Shown here: one piece after another, positions 6,633 through 14,983 of the stretch
Numbering within the stretch: the first letter of the stretch is position 1
How the letters are laid out: each line of letters begins with the position of its first letter
NCBI GenBank assembly: GCA_026984355.1
Contig: JALSSG010000025.1
Span: 1 to 22,944, forward strand
Direction: 5' to 3'
Length of the DNA: 22,944 nucleotides
Origin: Hydrogenothermaceae bacterium
GTDB taxonomy: Bacteria > Aquificota > Aquificia > Aquificales > Hydrogenothermaceae
The notes under the pieces: model-generated
What the model was told of the DNA's origin: nothing
Database searches by the model: none
What the model saw: the letters and a program-made list of their open reading frames with translations, nothing else
Program-made: the position numbers and the translations under genes

Positions 6633-9005
6633 TTAAAAGAATGTTCCAAGTACAAATCCTATTCTTGAATCACTAACTCCTTCTGGAGCATTTAACACTT
6701 TTCCATAGTATATATCAATTGGTGCCATTGGTGTAATAATTTTTATTCCAAAACCTACTGAATAATAAAGGTCTGTAAATGGGTCTCCTTCATCAAATCC
6801 TTTTCCCATATCAGTAAAACCATAAGCCCACAGAAATCTTTCTGCTATTGGATGAGATAATTGAAAGTTTAACACAATTTCCTGTTTGGCTCCATTTGGG
6901 TTAAAGTTTGCATCATAAGGACCTGCCATACCATAATCAAATCCTCTGATAGTAAAATCTCCACCTACAAAAAATAGTTCGTCAATAGGTACTTCTTTAT
7001 TTATCTTATCCATAAATCCGTATCTTCCTTTAAAAGAAAAAACAAAATCTGTGAAAAAAATCCTATCTGGAACATATACAGTTCCACTTAAAACAACTTT
7101 GTAAAAATCCCATGTTCCTGTTCCAGTTTTGAAATTTATAGTAAAGTCAGTTCCTTTTGTTGGTATTAAAGGATTATCAACAGAATTTCTGTTTATATAG
7201 GTATATATAGAATAAAGGTAATAACTTCCTGCCTGTCTTTTTATGTATTCTGGTGCTTCATCCTGTATATTTGAATATTTTCCTCTTATTGCAGATATAC
7301 CTACTCCTGTTCTCCAGTATTCTTTAAATTCATAAGATATGTTAGTAGATACACCCTGTTTTGTTGATACAAATGTTGCATAATCAATTTTCCTATCATA
7401 GATAGAAAATCCAAGGTCTACAGGTTTATAAAAAGCCCATCTATGTAGATATGATATTTCGTTATTTCTGTATTCTGAACCTATACTTAAAGAGACGCCA
7501 AAAGTATCTCCTGTACCTAAGAAATTGCCTTTTCTTATAGATGCAAATAAAGAAAAACCTGTTAACTGACTGTATCCTGCTCCAAGTGATATTTGCCCTG
7601 TAAATCTTTCTGATACATTAACATCTAAATCCATTTCTTTCTGTGATTTCACTCTTGGCTGGAAACTTACCAAATCATAAAAACCTAATCCATATAGTCT
7701 AGAATAAGAACGCATAAGTTTCTTTCTAAGGAATAAATCACCGGGAGCAAGTCTTATTTCTCTTCTAATTACATAATCTCTTGATTCATAGTTTCCAGAT
7801 ATGTTTATCTTATCTACGTAAAATCTGCTTCCAGGGTTAATGATAAACTTTACAACAACCTGTTTTTTTTCTTTATCTATGAGTTTTTCAGTTTTTACAT
7901 TCGCAAATATAAAACCAAGTTCTGCATATTTGTCTGATATTAATTTTTGTAGTTTTCTTATTATCTTTCCATTATAGAAAGAACCTTTTTTTAGAGGTTT
8001 TTTCAGTAAAGATATTATCTCTTCATGTGTATAGTATAAGTTATTTACAAATTGTATATCTTTTATTTTGTATCTTGGTCCTTCTTTTATTTTTATTTTA
8101 ATAATGTACCTTTCGCCATCTTTTAGTTCTATTATAGGCTCTTCTATTTCAACTTCTAAAAATCCTTTATCTATATAAAGCTGTCTAATTGCTTCTAAGT
8201 CTTCATATAAAACATCTTTTTCTAATCTTGGGTGAAATCTCAAAAGAAATACATTTCTTTCTTTTGTTTCCATTACAGATTTTATTTCTCTATCTGATAT
8301 AGCTTTGTTTCCCTCTATTATGATTTTATCTATATATGCTTTTTGTCCTTCATCTATCTTAAAAACAAGTGTGTTCCCTTTAAAGTAGTAATAAACTTTT
8401 ACGTTATAGTATCCTTCCTTTTCATATAGTTTCTTTATCTTCAGTATCATCTGATTTATCTCTTCTATAGAAAAAACTCTGCCGAGTCCTTTTTTTAAAC
8501 TAGCTAATTTCCTTGCAAGTTCAGGACCAACAGTTGCAAATGGTAAGATTTTGCCTGTTTCCGTTCTTGTTTGTGTTTCTATACCAAGTTCTTTTAATAA
8601 CTCTTCATCAGAAAAGGCTTTATTTCCTTCAAATTCTATTTTTTGTACAACTGGAAGTTCTTTAAATACAAAAATAAGGTCAATTCCATTTTCTGTAAAT
8701 CTTGTATATGCTTCTACATTTTCAAAATAGCCAAGTTTGTACAGTTCTTTTAATGTGGTTGCTAACTGGTCTCTTGTGACAATTGCTCCTTTACCAAAAG
8801 GTATTAAAGGTTTTATTATTTCTGGTTTAAAAAACTTCAGACCTTTTATTTCTATTTTTTCTATTTTATAGACTTTTTTTATTTCTTCTTTTAGGGAGGG
8901 GGTTTTTATTTCTGATGTTTCTTGAGCTAAAGTTTTAAAATTAATGGTTAATAGAATAAAGACAAAAAAAAGGAGAGGGCTAATGCCCTCTATAAGATTT
9001 TTTAT
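6633..9005 (-). CDS. bamA: Outer membrane protein assembly factor BamA, apparent ATA start
   Basis: The core subunit of the machine that inserts beta-barrel proteins into the outer membrane. From 9005 it is 790 residues, the usual family length. It has a signal peptide (residues 1-27, hydrophobic core LLFFVFILLT, cleavage near TLA), five POTRA domains starting near residues 47, 119, 222, 311 and 396, and a 16-strand barrel from about 468. The barrel has the loop-6 motif IRGF (686-689) and a terminal Phe. No ATG, GTG or TTG lies in frame between 9260 and the signal peptide; the only canonical start is ATG 9263, 86 codons inside clpC, which would bury the signal peptide. ATA 9005 overlaps the clpC stop as ATAA and has GAGAAGGA twelve bases upstream. 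One G-to-A change from ATGA would give this arrangement. A sequence error is the other explanation. Confidence 0.88.
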   Translation of the reverse strand: MKNLIEGISPLLFFVFILLTINFKTLAQETSEIKTPSLKEEIKKVYKIEKIEIKGLKFFKPEIIKPLIPFGKGAIVTRDQLATTLKELYKLGYFENVEAYTRFTENGIDLIFVFKELPVVQKIEFEGNKAFSDEELLKELGIETQTRTETGKILPFATVGPELARKLASLKKGLGRVFSIEEINQMILKIKKLYEKEGYYNVKVYYYFKGNTLVFKIDEGQKAYIDKIIIEGNKAISDREIKSVMETKERNVFLLRFHPRLEKDVLYEDLEAIRQLYIDKGFLEVEIEEPIIELKDGERYIIKIKIKEGPRYKIKDIQFVNNLYYTHEEIISLLKKPLKKGSFYNGKIIRKLQKLISDKYAELGFIFANVKTEKLIDKEKKQVVVKFIINPGSRFYVDKINISGNYESRDYVIRREIRLAPGDLFLRKKLMRSYSRLYGLGFYDLVSFQPRVKSQKEMDLDVNVSERFTGQISLGAGYSQLTGFSLFASIRKGNFLGTGDTFGVSLSIGSEYRNNEISYLHRWAFYKPVDLGFSIYDRKIDYATFVSTKQGVSTNISYEFKEYWRTGVGISAIRGKYSNIQDEAPEYIKRQAGSYYLYSIYTYINRNSVDNPLIPTKGTDFTINFKTGTGTWDFYKVVLSGTVYVPDRIFFTDFVFSFKGRYGFMDKINKEVPIDELFFVGGDFTIRGFDYGMAGPYDANFNPNGAKQEIVLNFQLSHPIAERFLWAYGFTDMGKGFDEGDPFTDLYYSVGFGIKIITPMAPIDIYYGKVLNAPEGVSDSRIGFVLGTFF
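8964..8991 (-). terminator. Intrinsic terminator behind clpC, within the bamA leader
   Basis: On the minus strand a 7-bp stem (AGAGGGC / GCCCTCT) with a four-base ATTA loop is followed by CC and eight T. It begins 10 bases past the clpC stop. It also codes for residues 5-14 of the BamA signal peptide as read from ATA 9005, so it must be read through, at least partly, for bamA to be made from the clpC transcript. Confidence 0.7.
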
Positions 9006-11449
9006 GTAGTTACTGTTTCCTTCTCTTTTTTCTTTTTCTTCCTTGGTTTTCTTACTTTCAGACCAACATTGCCATCTTTCTTGATGACTATCTCTGCTGT
9101 TGAACCTGGTGGAAGTTTTCCTTTTAATATTTCTTCTGCTAATAAGTCTTCTACTAGTGATTGTAAGGCTCTTTTTATACTTCTTGCTCCATATTCTGGT
9201 CTGAACTCTCTGTCTATCAGATAATCCACGAACTCTTTGGAGAGTTTCACAGTTATATCCCATTCTTTTAACCTTTTGTTGATTTCTTTTAGCTGCAATT
9301 CAATTATACCTTTTATTATTTCTTTATCCAATGGTTTAAATACTATGATTTCATCAAGCCTGTTTATAAATTCTGGACTGAATGCTTTTCTAACCTGTTC
9401 AAGTACATTCTTTTTCATTTCCTCATAGTCTAGGATTGTAGATTTTCTTTCAAATCCAAGTTTATTAGAATCAAGTATTAGTCTTGCTCCTAAATTAGAA
9501 GTCATGATTATTATCGTATTACTAAAATCTACTACTCTTCCAAAAGAGTCTGTAAGCCTTCCATCATCAAAAATTTGTAGGAAAATATTAAACACATCTG
9601 GGTGAGCTTTTTCTATCTCGTCAAACAGTAGAACAGAATATGGTCTTCTTCTTACTGCTTCTGTAAGTTGCCCACCTTCTTCATATCCAACGTATCCTGG
9701 AGGTGCTCCTATTAATCTTGATACAGTATGCTTTTCCATATATTCAGACATATCAAACCTTATAAGTGCATCTTCACTTCCAAACAAGTATTCTGCTAAC
9801 GCTTTAGCTGTTTCTGTTTTTCCTACTCCTGTTGGTCCAAGGAATAAGAAAACACCGATAGGCCTGTGTCCACCTTTTAATCCTACACTGTTTCTTCTTA
9901 TAGCTTTAGCTATTGATTTTATAGCTTCATCCTGGTCAATAACTCTTTTATGTAGTTCTTCTTCTATATGTAGTAGTTTTTCAGCTTCTGTTTCTGTTAA
10001 TCTTGTTACAGGTATTCCAGTCCATTTAGCTACTACATCAGCTATATCTTCTTCTGTAACTTTTGGTTTATTTTCTTTTTTCTTTTCTTTCCATTCTGCT
10101 TTTAAAGTTTCAAATTTTGCTCTTAGCTTTAGCTCTTCATCTCTTAGTTTTGCAGCTTTTTCATAATCTTGTTCCTTAGCTGCTTTTGCTTTTTCCTCTT
10201 CTATTTTCTTGATTTTCTCCTCTATTTCTTGAATTTCTGGAGGTAGAGCTAACTCTCTTAGCCTTACCCACGCACCAGCTTCATCTATAAGGTCTATAGC
10301 TTTATCAGGAAGCTGTCTGTCTGGAATATATCTAACTGAATAATCTACAGCCTTTTCTATAGCTTCTTTTGTGTATTCTACACCGTGGAACTCTTCAAAT
10401 TTTTTCTTTAGTCCCATTAATATATGTACAGTATCTTCTGGTGTAGGCGGTTCTACAAGTACTGGTTGAAATCTTCTTTCTAAGGCTCCATCTTTTTCTA
10501 TATATTTTCTATACTCATCTATAGTAGTTGCTCCAATTACCTGTATTTCTCCTCTAGCTAGAGCAGGCTTTAACATGTTTGAAGCATCTATAGACCCTTC
10601 AGCTGCACCTGCTCCTATTAAAGTGTGAAGTTCGTCTATAAAGAGTATGATATAAGGTGCTTTTTCAAGCTCTTTTAGTATATTTTTTAGTCTTTCTTCA
10701 AATTGACCTCTATATTTTGTCCCTGCTACTAAAGAAGCAAGGTCTAATGCTACTATTCTTTTTCCAAGTAAAGGCTCAGGAACTTCTTTGTTGGCTATTC
10801 TTTGGGCTAACCCTTCTACTATAGATGTTTTTCCTACTCCAGGTTCTCCAATCAGTACAGGATTGTTCTTTCTTCTTCTTGTCAATATCTGAATTACTCT
10901 GTCAATTTCTTTATCTCTACCGATAACTGGGTCTAACTTTCCTTCTTTTGCTAGTGCTGTAAGGTCTCTACTAAATCTATCAATATTTGGAGTGGGAACC
11001 TGTTTTACTTGTTCTTGCGGTGGTATTTCTCCTAATATTTGCAAAATTTCTCTTCTTATTGAGTATTCATCTATTCCAAACCCTCTTAGTACTCTACCAC
11101 CTAAACCTGTCTTTTCTCTTACTATTCCAATAAGTAGGTGTTCTGGTCCTACAAACTGGTGGTGAAGTATTCTTGCTTCTTCTACTGCATGTTCTAATAC
11201 TCTTTTTGCATCAGGGGCAAAGAGTACTTCTCCAGTATGAGAACCTTTAACCATTTGGGAGGTTAGAGTTCTTTTTACTTTTTCTACAGTTAGTCCAAAC
11301 CTTGAAAGGACTAAGACTGTTATATCTTCATCTTCTAGAAGAGATAAAAGAAGATGTTCACTTCCAAGATAGTTACTTTTATATTCTAAAGCTTTTTCTC
11401 TCGCATCTAATATTATCTTCCTTGCTTTTTCAGTAAATTTTTCAAACAT
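9002..11449 (-). CDS. clpC: ATP-dependent Clp protease ATP-binding subunit ClpC
   Basis: A cytoplasmic AAA+ unfoldase that feeds proteins to ClpP. The 815-residue protein has a two-repeat N domain (1-140) and a first AAA+ module with Walker A GEPGVGKT (201-208) and LFIDELH. A UVR-type middle domain follows (DYEKAAKLRDEEL, near 428-440), marking ClpC rather than ClpA or ClpB. The second AAA+ module has GPTGVGKTE (539-547), and the ClpP-docking loop LGF is at 664-666. The C-terminal tail is very Lys-rich. ATG 11449 has AGAGGTG upstream. No clpP, mcsA or mcsB is adjacent. It precedes bamA, overlapping it by 4 bases. A promoter with an embedded palindrome lies just upstream. Confidence 0.96.
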   Translation of the reverse strand: MFEKFTEKARKIILDAREKALEYKSNYLGSEHLLLSLLEDEDITVLVLSRFGLTVEKVKRTLTSQMVKGSHTGEVLFAPDAKRVLEHAVEEARILHHQFVGPEHLLIGIVREKTGLGGRVLRGFGIDEYSIRREILQILGEIPPQEQVKQVPTPNIDRFSRDLTALAKEGKLDPVIGRDKEIDRVIQILTRRRKNNPVLIGEPGVGKTSIVEGLAQRIANKEVPEPLLGKRIVALDLASLVAGTKYRGQFEERLKNILKELEKAPYIILFIDELHTLIGAGAAEGSIDASNMLKPALARGEIQVIGATTIDEYRKYIEKDGALERRFQPVLVEPPTPEDTVHILMGLKKKFEEFHGVEYTKEAIEKAVDYSVRYIPDRQLPDKAIDLIDEAGAWVRLRELALPPEIQEIEEKIKKIEEEKAKAAKEQDYEKAAKLRDEELKLRAKFETLKAEWKEKKKENKPKVTEEDIADVVAKWTGIPVTRLTETEAEKLLHIEEELHKRVIDQDEAIKSIAKAIRRNSVGLKGGHRPIGVFLFLGPTGVGKTETAKALAEYLFGSEDALIRFDMSEYMEKHTVSRLIGAPPGYVGYEEGGQLTEAVRRRPYSVLLFDEIEKAHPDVFNIFLQIFDDGRLTDSFGRVVDFSNTIIIMTSNLGARLILDSNKLGFERKSTILDYEEMKKNVLEQVRKAFSPEFINRLDEIIVFKPLDKEIIKGIIELQLKEINKRLKEWDITVKLSKEFVDYLIDREFRPEYGARSIKRALQSLVEDLLAEEILKGKLPPGSTAEIVIKKDGNVGLKVRKPRKKKKKEKETVTT

Positions 11450-11485
11450 CTTTATACACCTCTTTTTATTCGCTTTTATATAATT

Positions 11486-11502
11486 GCCTAATAAAATTAG
11501 CC
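11486..11502. promoter_or_regulatory. Palindrome over the clpC -10 box
   Basis: GCCTAATAAAATTAGCC is a 17-bp near-perfect palindrome (one mismatched pair, three central bases) covering the proposed -10 box of the clpC promoter. It is a possible repressor site. It matches neither the CtsR heptad repeat nor the CIRCE element. Confidence 0.4.
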
Positions 11503-11520
11503 ATACCGTGATTTTGTCAA
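11491..11520 (-). promoter_or_regulatory. Promoter for clpC
   Basis: A perfect TTGACA (11520-11515) is followed after 18 bases by TTTTAT (11496-11491). Transcription would start near 11484, about 35 bases before ATG 11449. A second TATAAT at 11541-11536 has no -35 partner. Confidence 0.5.
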
Positions 11521-11560
11521 GTCTAACTGATACTAATTATACTTATTTAGCTTTATAAAA

Positions 11561-12250
11561 CTATGATATAAATTCCTTATCTACAATTTTACCATCTTTC
11601 ATATAAAGAATATATCTGCAGTATTTAGCAACTTCCTTATCATGAGTAGCAAGCACTATTGTTGTATTATTATTTTCGTTTAATTGCTTTAAAATGTTCA
11701 TAACTTTTTTTGTGTTATCACTATCTAAATTACCTGTTGGTTCATCAGCTATAACTACATCAGGAGCATTTATAATGGCTCTTGCTATTGCTACTCTTTG
11801 TTGTTCTCCACCTGATAGCTCAGAAGGAAGATGATTTATTCTGTCTTTAAGTCCTAAATCTTCAAGTAAATTTACAGCTTTTTTATAATCATCTTTGGTT
11901 TTTCTGTATAGTCTGGCTGGTATAAGTACATTTTCCAGTGTTGATAGCTCTGGTAAGAGGTAATGAAACTGAAATACAAATCCTATTTTTTCGTTTCTAA
12001 ATTTTGCAAGTTGGTTGTCATCTAAAGAGTTTATATCCTGATTATCTATATAAACTCTGCCTTCACTTGGTTTATCAAGCCCTCCTAGTAGGTGTAAAAA
12101 AGTACTTTTTCCAGAACCTGAAGGTCCCATAACTGCTACCATATCTCCTTTTTTTATGTTTATTGATATTCCTTTAAGAGCATGAACTTTGTCTGTTTTT
12201 GTGTGATAAATTTTGTGAAGATTTTCAGTCTTTATTATGTAGTCATTCAT
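11561..12250 (-). CDS. lolD: Lipoprotein-releasing ABC transporter ATP-binding protein LolD
   Basis: A 229-residue ABC ATPase with Walker A GPSGSGKST (42-50), a Q-loop (FVFQFHYLLPELSTLENV), the signature LSGGEQQRV (145-153), Walker B VVIADEPTGNLD and the H-loop LATHD. The sequence around the Q-loop and the downstream position to a LolC/E-type permease identify LolD rather than another MacB-like ATPase. It powers extraction of outer-membrane lipoproteins from the inner membrane and handover to LolA. The ATG overlaps the end of the permease gene by 8 bases, so translation is coupled. No clear terminator follows it before the clpC promoter. Confidence 0.9.
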   Translation of the reverse strand: MNDYIIKTENLHKIYHTKTDKVHALKGISINIKKGDMVAVMGPSGSGKSTFLHLLGGLDKPSEGRVYIDNQDINSLDDNQLAKFRNEKIGFVFQFHYLLPELSTLENVLIPARLYRKTKDDYKKAVNLLEDLGLKDRINHLPSELSGGEQQRVAIARAIINAPDVVIADEPTGNLDSDNTKKVMNILKQLNENNNTTIVLATHDKEVAKYCRYILYMKDGKIVDKEFIS

Positions 12251-13460
12251 ATCTTAGTACATCCACTGGAATTTCTTTTGAAGCCATTTTAGCAGGAATA
12301 AAGGATGAAATAAATGAGATAATTATTGCTGATATTACTACAGCGAAAATTTCAATGGTGCTTATTTTTAATGGCAGATAACTTATCATATAAACATCAG
12401 GGTTTAGTTTTATAAGTTGATATTTGTCTACAAAGAATATTGTAGATAGCCCAATTATAAGGCCTAATAGTATTCCTATACTACCTATTATAATACCTTG
12501 CCATATAAATATTTTTAGTATAAATGTATTGGTTGCTCCTATTGTTTTTAGGATAGCTATTTCTTTTCTTTTTTCTCTTGCTTTTGTTATAAGTAAACTT
12601 GCTATATTAAAAGACGCTACAAGAACTATAAGTGTAAGTACTAAGAACATTCCAAGTTTTTCAAGTTGTAGTGCTTGAAATAGGCTTCTATTTATATCAA
12701 TCCATGATTTTACAATATAGTTATCTGGAAGAATTTTTGTTAATTGTTCTTTTGCTTTATCTGCATTAAATGGGTCTTTTAATCGTATTTGTATACCAGT
12801 TATGTGGTCTTTTAGGTTAAATAGTTTTTGTGCATCGGTAAGGTTGACTGCTACGAAGGTAGAATTTAACTCATAAACTCCAAAATCAACAATTCCTGCA
12901 ATTTTAAAAACTTTTGTTTTTGGTACATATCCAAAAGGGGTTTTTTTACCATATGGTGAAAAAATTATAATTTTATCTCCTACCCACACATTAAGTATAA
13001 ATGCTAAATCAGAACCTATTATTGAAAATCCATTTTTTTCCAAAAGGGAAAAATCTCCAGCAATCAATCTATTGATTACACCTGAAACATTTTTGTCTTT
13101 TTCAGGAAGAATACCTTTTACAAAAACTGGTGTTATTGTGTTTCCTTTTTTTGCTACTGCTTGATTGTAAATAATTGGTTCTAAAGCTTTTACCTGTTTT
13201 ACTGATTTAATTTTTTCTGCCAGTGCAGGATATTCGTTTATAGGAATATTACTTCCTAGCTTAAGTATTAATATATGAGGGTTGTTCTCTGTTATTTTTG
13301 ATTTTAGTCCATATTCAAATCCACTCATTACAGCAAGAGTTATAAGTAAGGCACTGACACCAACGGTTATACCTATAATTGATATAAAGGTCATAAAAGA
13401 AAGGGCTTTTGAGCGAATTGAAAATAGATATTTTAAGGCAAGTTTTATATATAAAGGCAT
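12243..13460 (-). CDS. lolC: Lipoprotein-releasing system permease LolC/LolE family
   Basis: A 405-residue inner-membrane permease. One membrane segment lies near the N-terminus (residues 20-47, FMTFISIIGITVGVSALLIT), then a large periplasmic domain (about 48-265), then three membrane segments ending with the conserved VDVLRYE tail. This is the MacB/FtsX-like layout of LolC, LolE or the single LolF-type permease. No second permease gene is present here, so it may form a homodimer with LolD, or the partner may lie elsewhere. The start ATG 13460 fits the family N-terminus (MPLYIKLALKYLFSIR). No Shine-Dalgarno sequence precedes it: it begins six bases after the stem of the rpmA terminator. Confidence 0.88.
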   Translation of the reverse strand: MPLYIKLALKYLFSIRSKALSFMTFISIIGITVGVSALLITLAVMSGFEYGLKSKITENNPHILILKLGSNIPINEYPALAEKIKSVKQVKALEPIIYNQAVAKKGNTITPVFVKGILPEKDKNVSGVINRLIAGDFSLLEKNGFSIIGSDLAFILNVWVGDKIIIFSPYGKKTPFGYVPKTKVFKIAGIVDFGVYELNSTFVAVNLTDAQKLFNLKDHITGIQIRLKDPFNADKAKEQLTKILPDNYIVKSWIDINRSLFQALQLEKLGMFLVLTLIVLVASFNIASLLITKAREKRKEIAILKTIGATNTFILKIFIWQGIIIGSIGILLGLIIGLSTIFFVDKYQLIKLNPDVYMISYLPLKISTIEIFAVVISAIIISFISSFIPAKMASKEIPVDVLRYE

Positions 13461-13464
13461 AAGG

Positions 13465-13489
13465 AAAAAGCAGAGAAAAACTCTGCTTT
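13465..13489 (-). terminator. Intrinsic terminator behind rpmA, abutting the lolC start
   Basis: On the minus strand AAAGCAGAG and CTCTGCTTT form a 9-bp stem with a five-T loop, followed by TTCCTT and then the lolC ATG. The stem includes two bases of the rpmA stop codon. The T tract after the stem is short, so termination may be partial. Confidence 0.6.
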
Positions 13490-13748
13490 AGTTTAGTTTT
13501 TCTGGATAAACACTTACTACTTTTTTACCTTTTGATGTTTCAAATTTTACATAACCATCTATAAGAGCAAATAATGTGTAATCACTTCCAAGACCTACAT
13601 TTTTTCCCGGATAAAATTTCGTTCCTCTTTGTCTTACTAATATATTTCCTGCTTTTACAAATTGACCATCGTATCTTTTTACTCCAAGTCTCTTTGAAAT
13701 ACTATCTCTTCCATTTTTCGCAGCACCACCACTTTTTTTCGTAGCCAT
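13488..13748 (-). CDS. rpmA: 50S ribosomal protein L27
   Basis: An 86-residue ribosomal protein of the large subunit, located near the peptidyl transferase centre. The N-terminal MATKKSGGAAKNGRDSISKR, then RLGVKRYDGQ, GNILVRQRGTKFYPG and NVGLGSDYTLFAL, are diagnostic. The protein starts directly with the mature-like N-terminus, without the cleaved extension found in Firmicutes. It lies 12 bases downstream of rplU, the near-universal L21-L27 pair, and has AGGAGG in front of its ATG (in TTAAGGAGGTTATACA). Confidence 0.97.
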   Translation of the reverse strand: MATKKSGGAAKNGRDSISKRLGVKRYDGQFVKAGNILVRQRGTKFYPGKNVGLGSDYTLFALIDGYVKFETSKGKKVVSVYPEKLN

Positions 13749-13760
13749 TGTATAACCTCC

Positions 13761-14057
13761 TTAAGATACTTTTATGTCTTTGATTTTAAGTAGTGTATAA
13801 GGCTGTCTATGCCCTCTTTTTCTTGAGTATCTTTTTTTTCTTTTAAATTTAAAAACTATAACTTTTTTGTGTTTGCCATGTTCTACAACTTCTGCTTCTA
13901 CTTTGCCAGAGAATGTAATATCTCCACTGTCATCTTTTATCATTATAGCTGGTATCTCTACAGTTTCACCGGGATTTGCGTTTAGCTTTTCTACTTTAAG
14001 CTGTGTTCCTGGTTCAACTCTGTATTGTTTTCCACCAGTTTTTATAACAGCGTACAT
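13761..14057 (-). CDS. rplU: 50S ribosomal protein L21
   Basis: A 98-residue ribosomal protein that binds 23S rRNA. Its start MYAVIKTGGKQYRVEPG and end KRKKRYSRKRGHRQPYT are diagnostic. It has a strong ribosome site (AGGAGGTAGGAT before ATG 14057) and a good promoter just upstream. It is first in a likely operon rplU-rpmA-lolC-lolD. The leader is only about 25 bases long, which leaves no room for the L21 leader RNA known in Firmicutes. Confidence 0.97.
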   Translation of the reverse strand: MYAVIKTGGKQYRVEPGTQLKVEKLNANPGETVEIPAIMIKDDSGDITFSGKVEAEVVEHGKHKKVIVFKFKRKKRYSRKRGHRQPYTLLKIKDIKVS

Positions 14058-14089
14058 ATCCTACCTCCTGTTTGCAGATTGAACTTTAT

Positions 14090-14118
14090 ATTATAAATTC
14101 TTTTTTTTACTATTTCCA
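14090..14118 (-). promoter_or_regulatory. Promoter for rplU
   Basis: TGGAAA (14118-14113) is followed after 17 bases by a perfect TATAAT (14095-14090). Transcription would start near 14083. It fits a housekeeping sigma-70-type promoter for the ribosomal protein operon. Confidence 0.5.
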
Positions 14119-14126
14119 GTTTTACA

Positions 14127-14963
14127 CTACTTTTGTTTTTTCTTAATTTTTTCTCTAATCATTGTTGGAACTTCGTGAACATTGTGGCATTTAGAACAGT
14201 TATTCATGTTTATCCATGCAAAAGTCTGGCTTATTTTTTTACCGTCTAAATTTTTAATTGCTGTTTCCAGCTCTTTTACTTTCTGATTAAACTGTTTTCC
14301 AAAATATATTTCTTCAGAAAGTTTATTAGTATGGCATTCACTACACATCTGGGTTAGTCCTTTTAGTCTTTTAACAAAGTTCATTCCAGCTTTTTTGGCT
14401 TTTTTTGTTAGTCCATCACTCATATAGACGTTTAAGAGTTTAAACGATGTTGTCATTTTAGCCATATAATCTGCAACTTCATAGTCTGTTCCTGTTATTG
14501 GGTCTTCAAGTGTAACTGTATCAAAATCTGGGAAGTGATAGAGTAATTTTGTTGAAGCCATATATCTTTCATGGCATTTTGAACATGTTCTCCCTACAGC
14601 ATTTGCAAAAAATTGTATCTGTCTTATGTTCCTTTCTTTTACAGCTTTTACAAGTGCATTAGCTTCTTTTTTTCTTAGCACTTTATCCCATTCTGGAACA
14701 AGCTCTCCTATTTTCAGATAAGCATTTTTTAAACTTTCTGCCCATTTCTCAGCTCTTTTCCAGTCTTGTTCTCTTAGGCTTGTTGAAAGTCCTGTAAATG
14801 ATATAGAAGCTTTATACATATTCATAAGATATTCATATTTTTCTGAGTTTGGTGGATAATATTTGTCTAATGATTTTGGAGGAACACCAAGTCTTACATC
14901 TTTAGCAAATGCAAAACTTATACCTGTTAGTATAGCAAGACAGATTATGTATAATTTTTTCAT
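14127..14963 (-). CDS. Periplasmic triheme cytochrome c
   Basis: A 278-residue exported protein. It has a signal peptide (residues 1-20, cleaved after FAFA) and three heme c attachment motifs: CSKCH at 127-131, CSECH at 207-211 and CSKCH at 256-260. The spacing gives two regions of about 100 residues, mostly helical and Lys-rich, the first with no heme in its first 125 residues. It resembles no named electron carrier that I can assign, so the family is left open; electron transfer in the periplasm is inferred from the heme motifs. It lies 20 bases behind the AhpD-like gene, with its own AAGGAGG site, and the two are probably cotranscribed. Confidence 0.85.
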   Translation of the reverse strand: MKKLYIICLAILTGISFAFAKDVRLGVPPKSLDKYYPPNSEKYEYLMNMYKASISFTGLSTSLREQDWKRAEKWAESLKNAYLKIGELVPEWDKVLRKKEANALVKAVKERNIRQIQFFANAVGRTCSKCHERYMASTKLLYHFPDFDTVTLEDPITGTDYEVADYMAKMTTSFKLLNVYMSDGLTKKAKKAGMNFVKRLKGLTQMCSECHTNKLSEEIYFGKQFNQKVKELETAIKNLDGKKISQTFAWINMNNCSKCHNVHEVPTMIREKIKKKQK

Positions 14964-14983
14964 ATCTTTTACCTCCTTTTATT

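Noticed and set aside
9002..9050. Programmed -1 frameshift making a ClpC-BamA fusion at the A-rich end of clpC
   Set aside because: The bamA frame is -1 to clpC and the end is A-rich, but the slippery A AAA AAG is not in register with the clpC codons. A fusion would also bury the BamA signal peptide.
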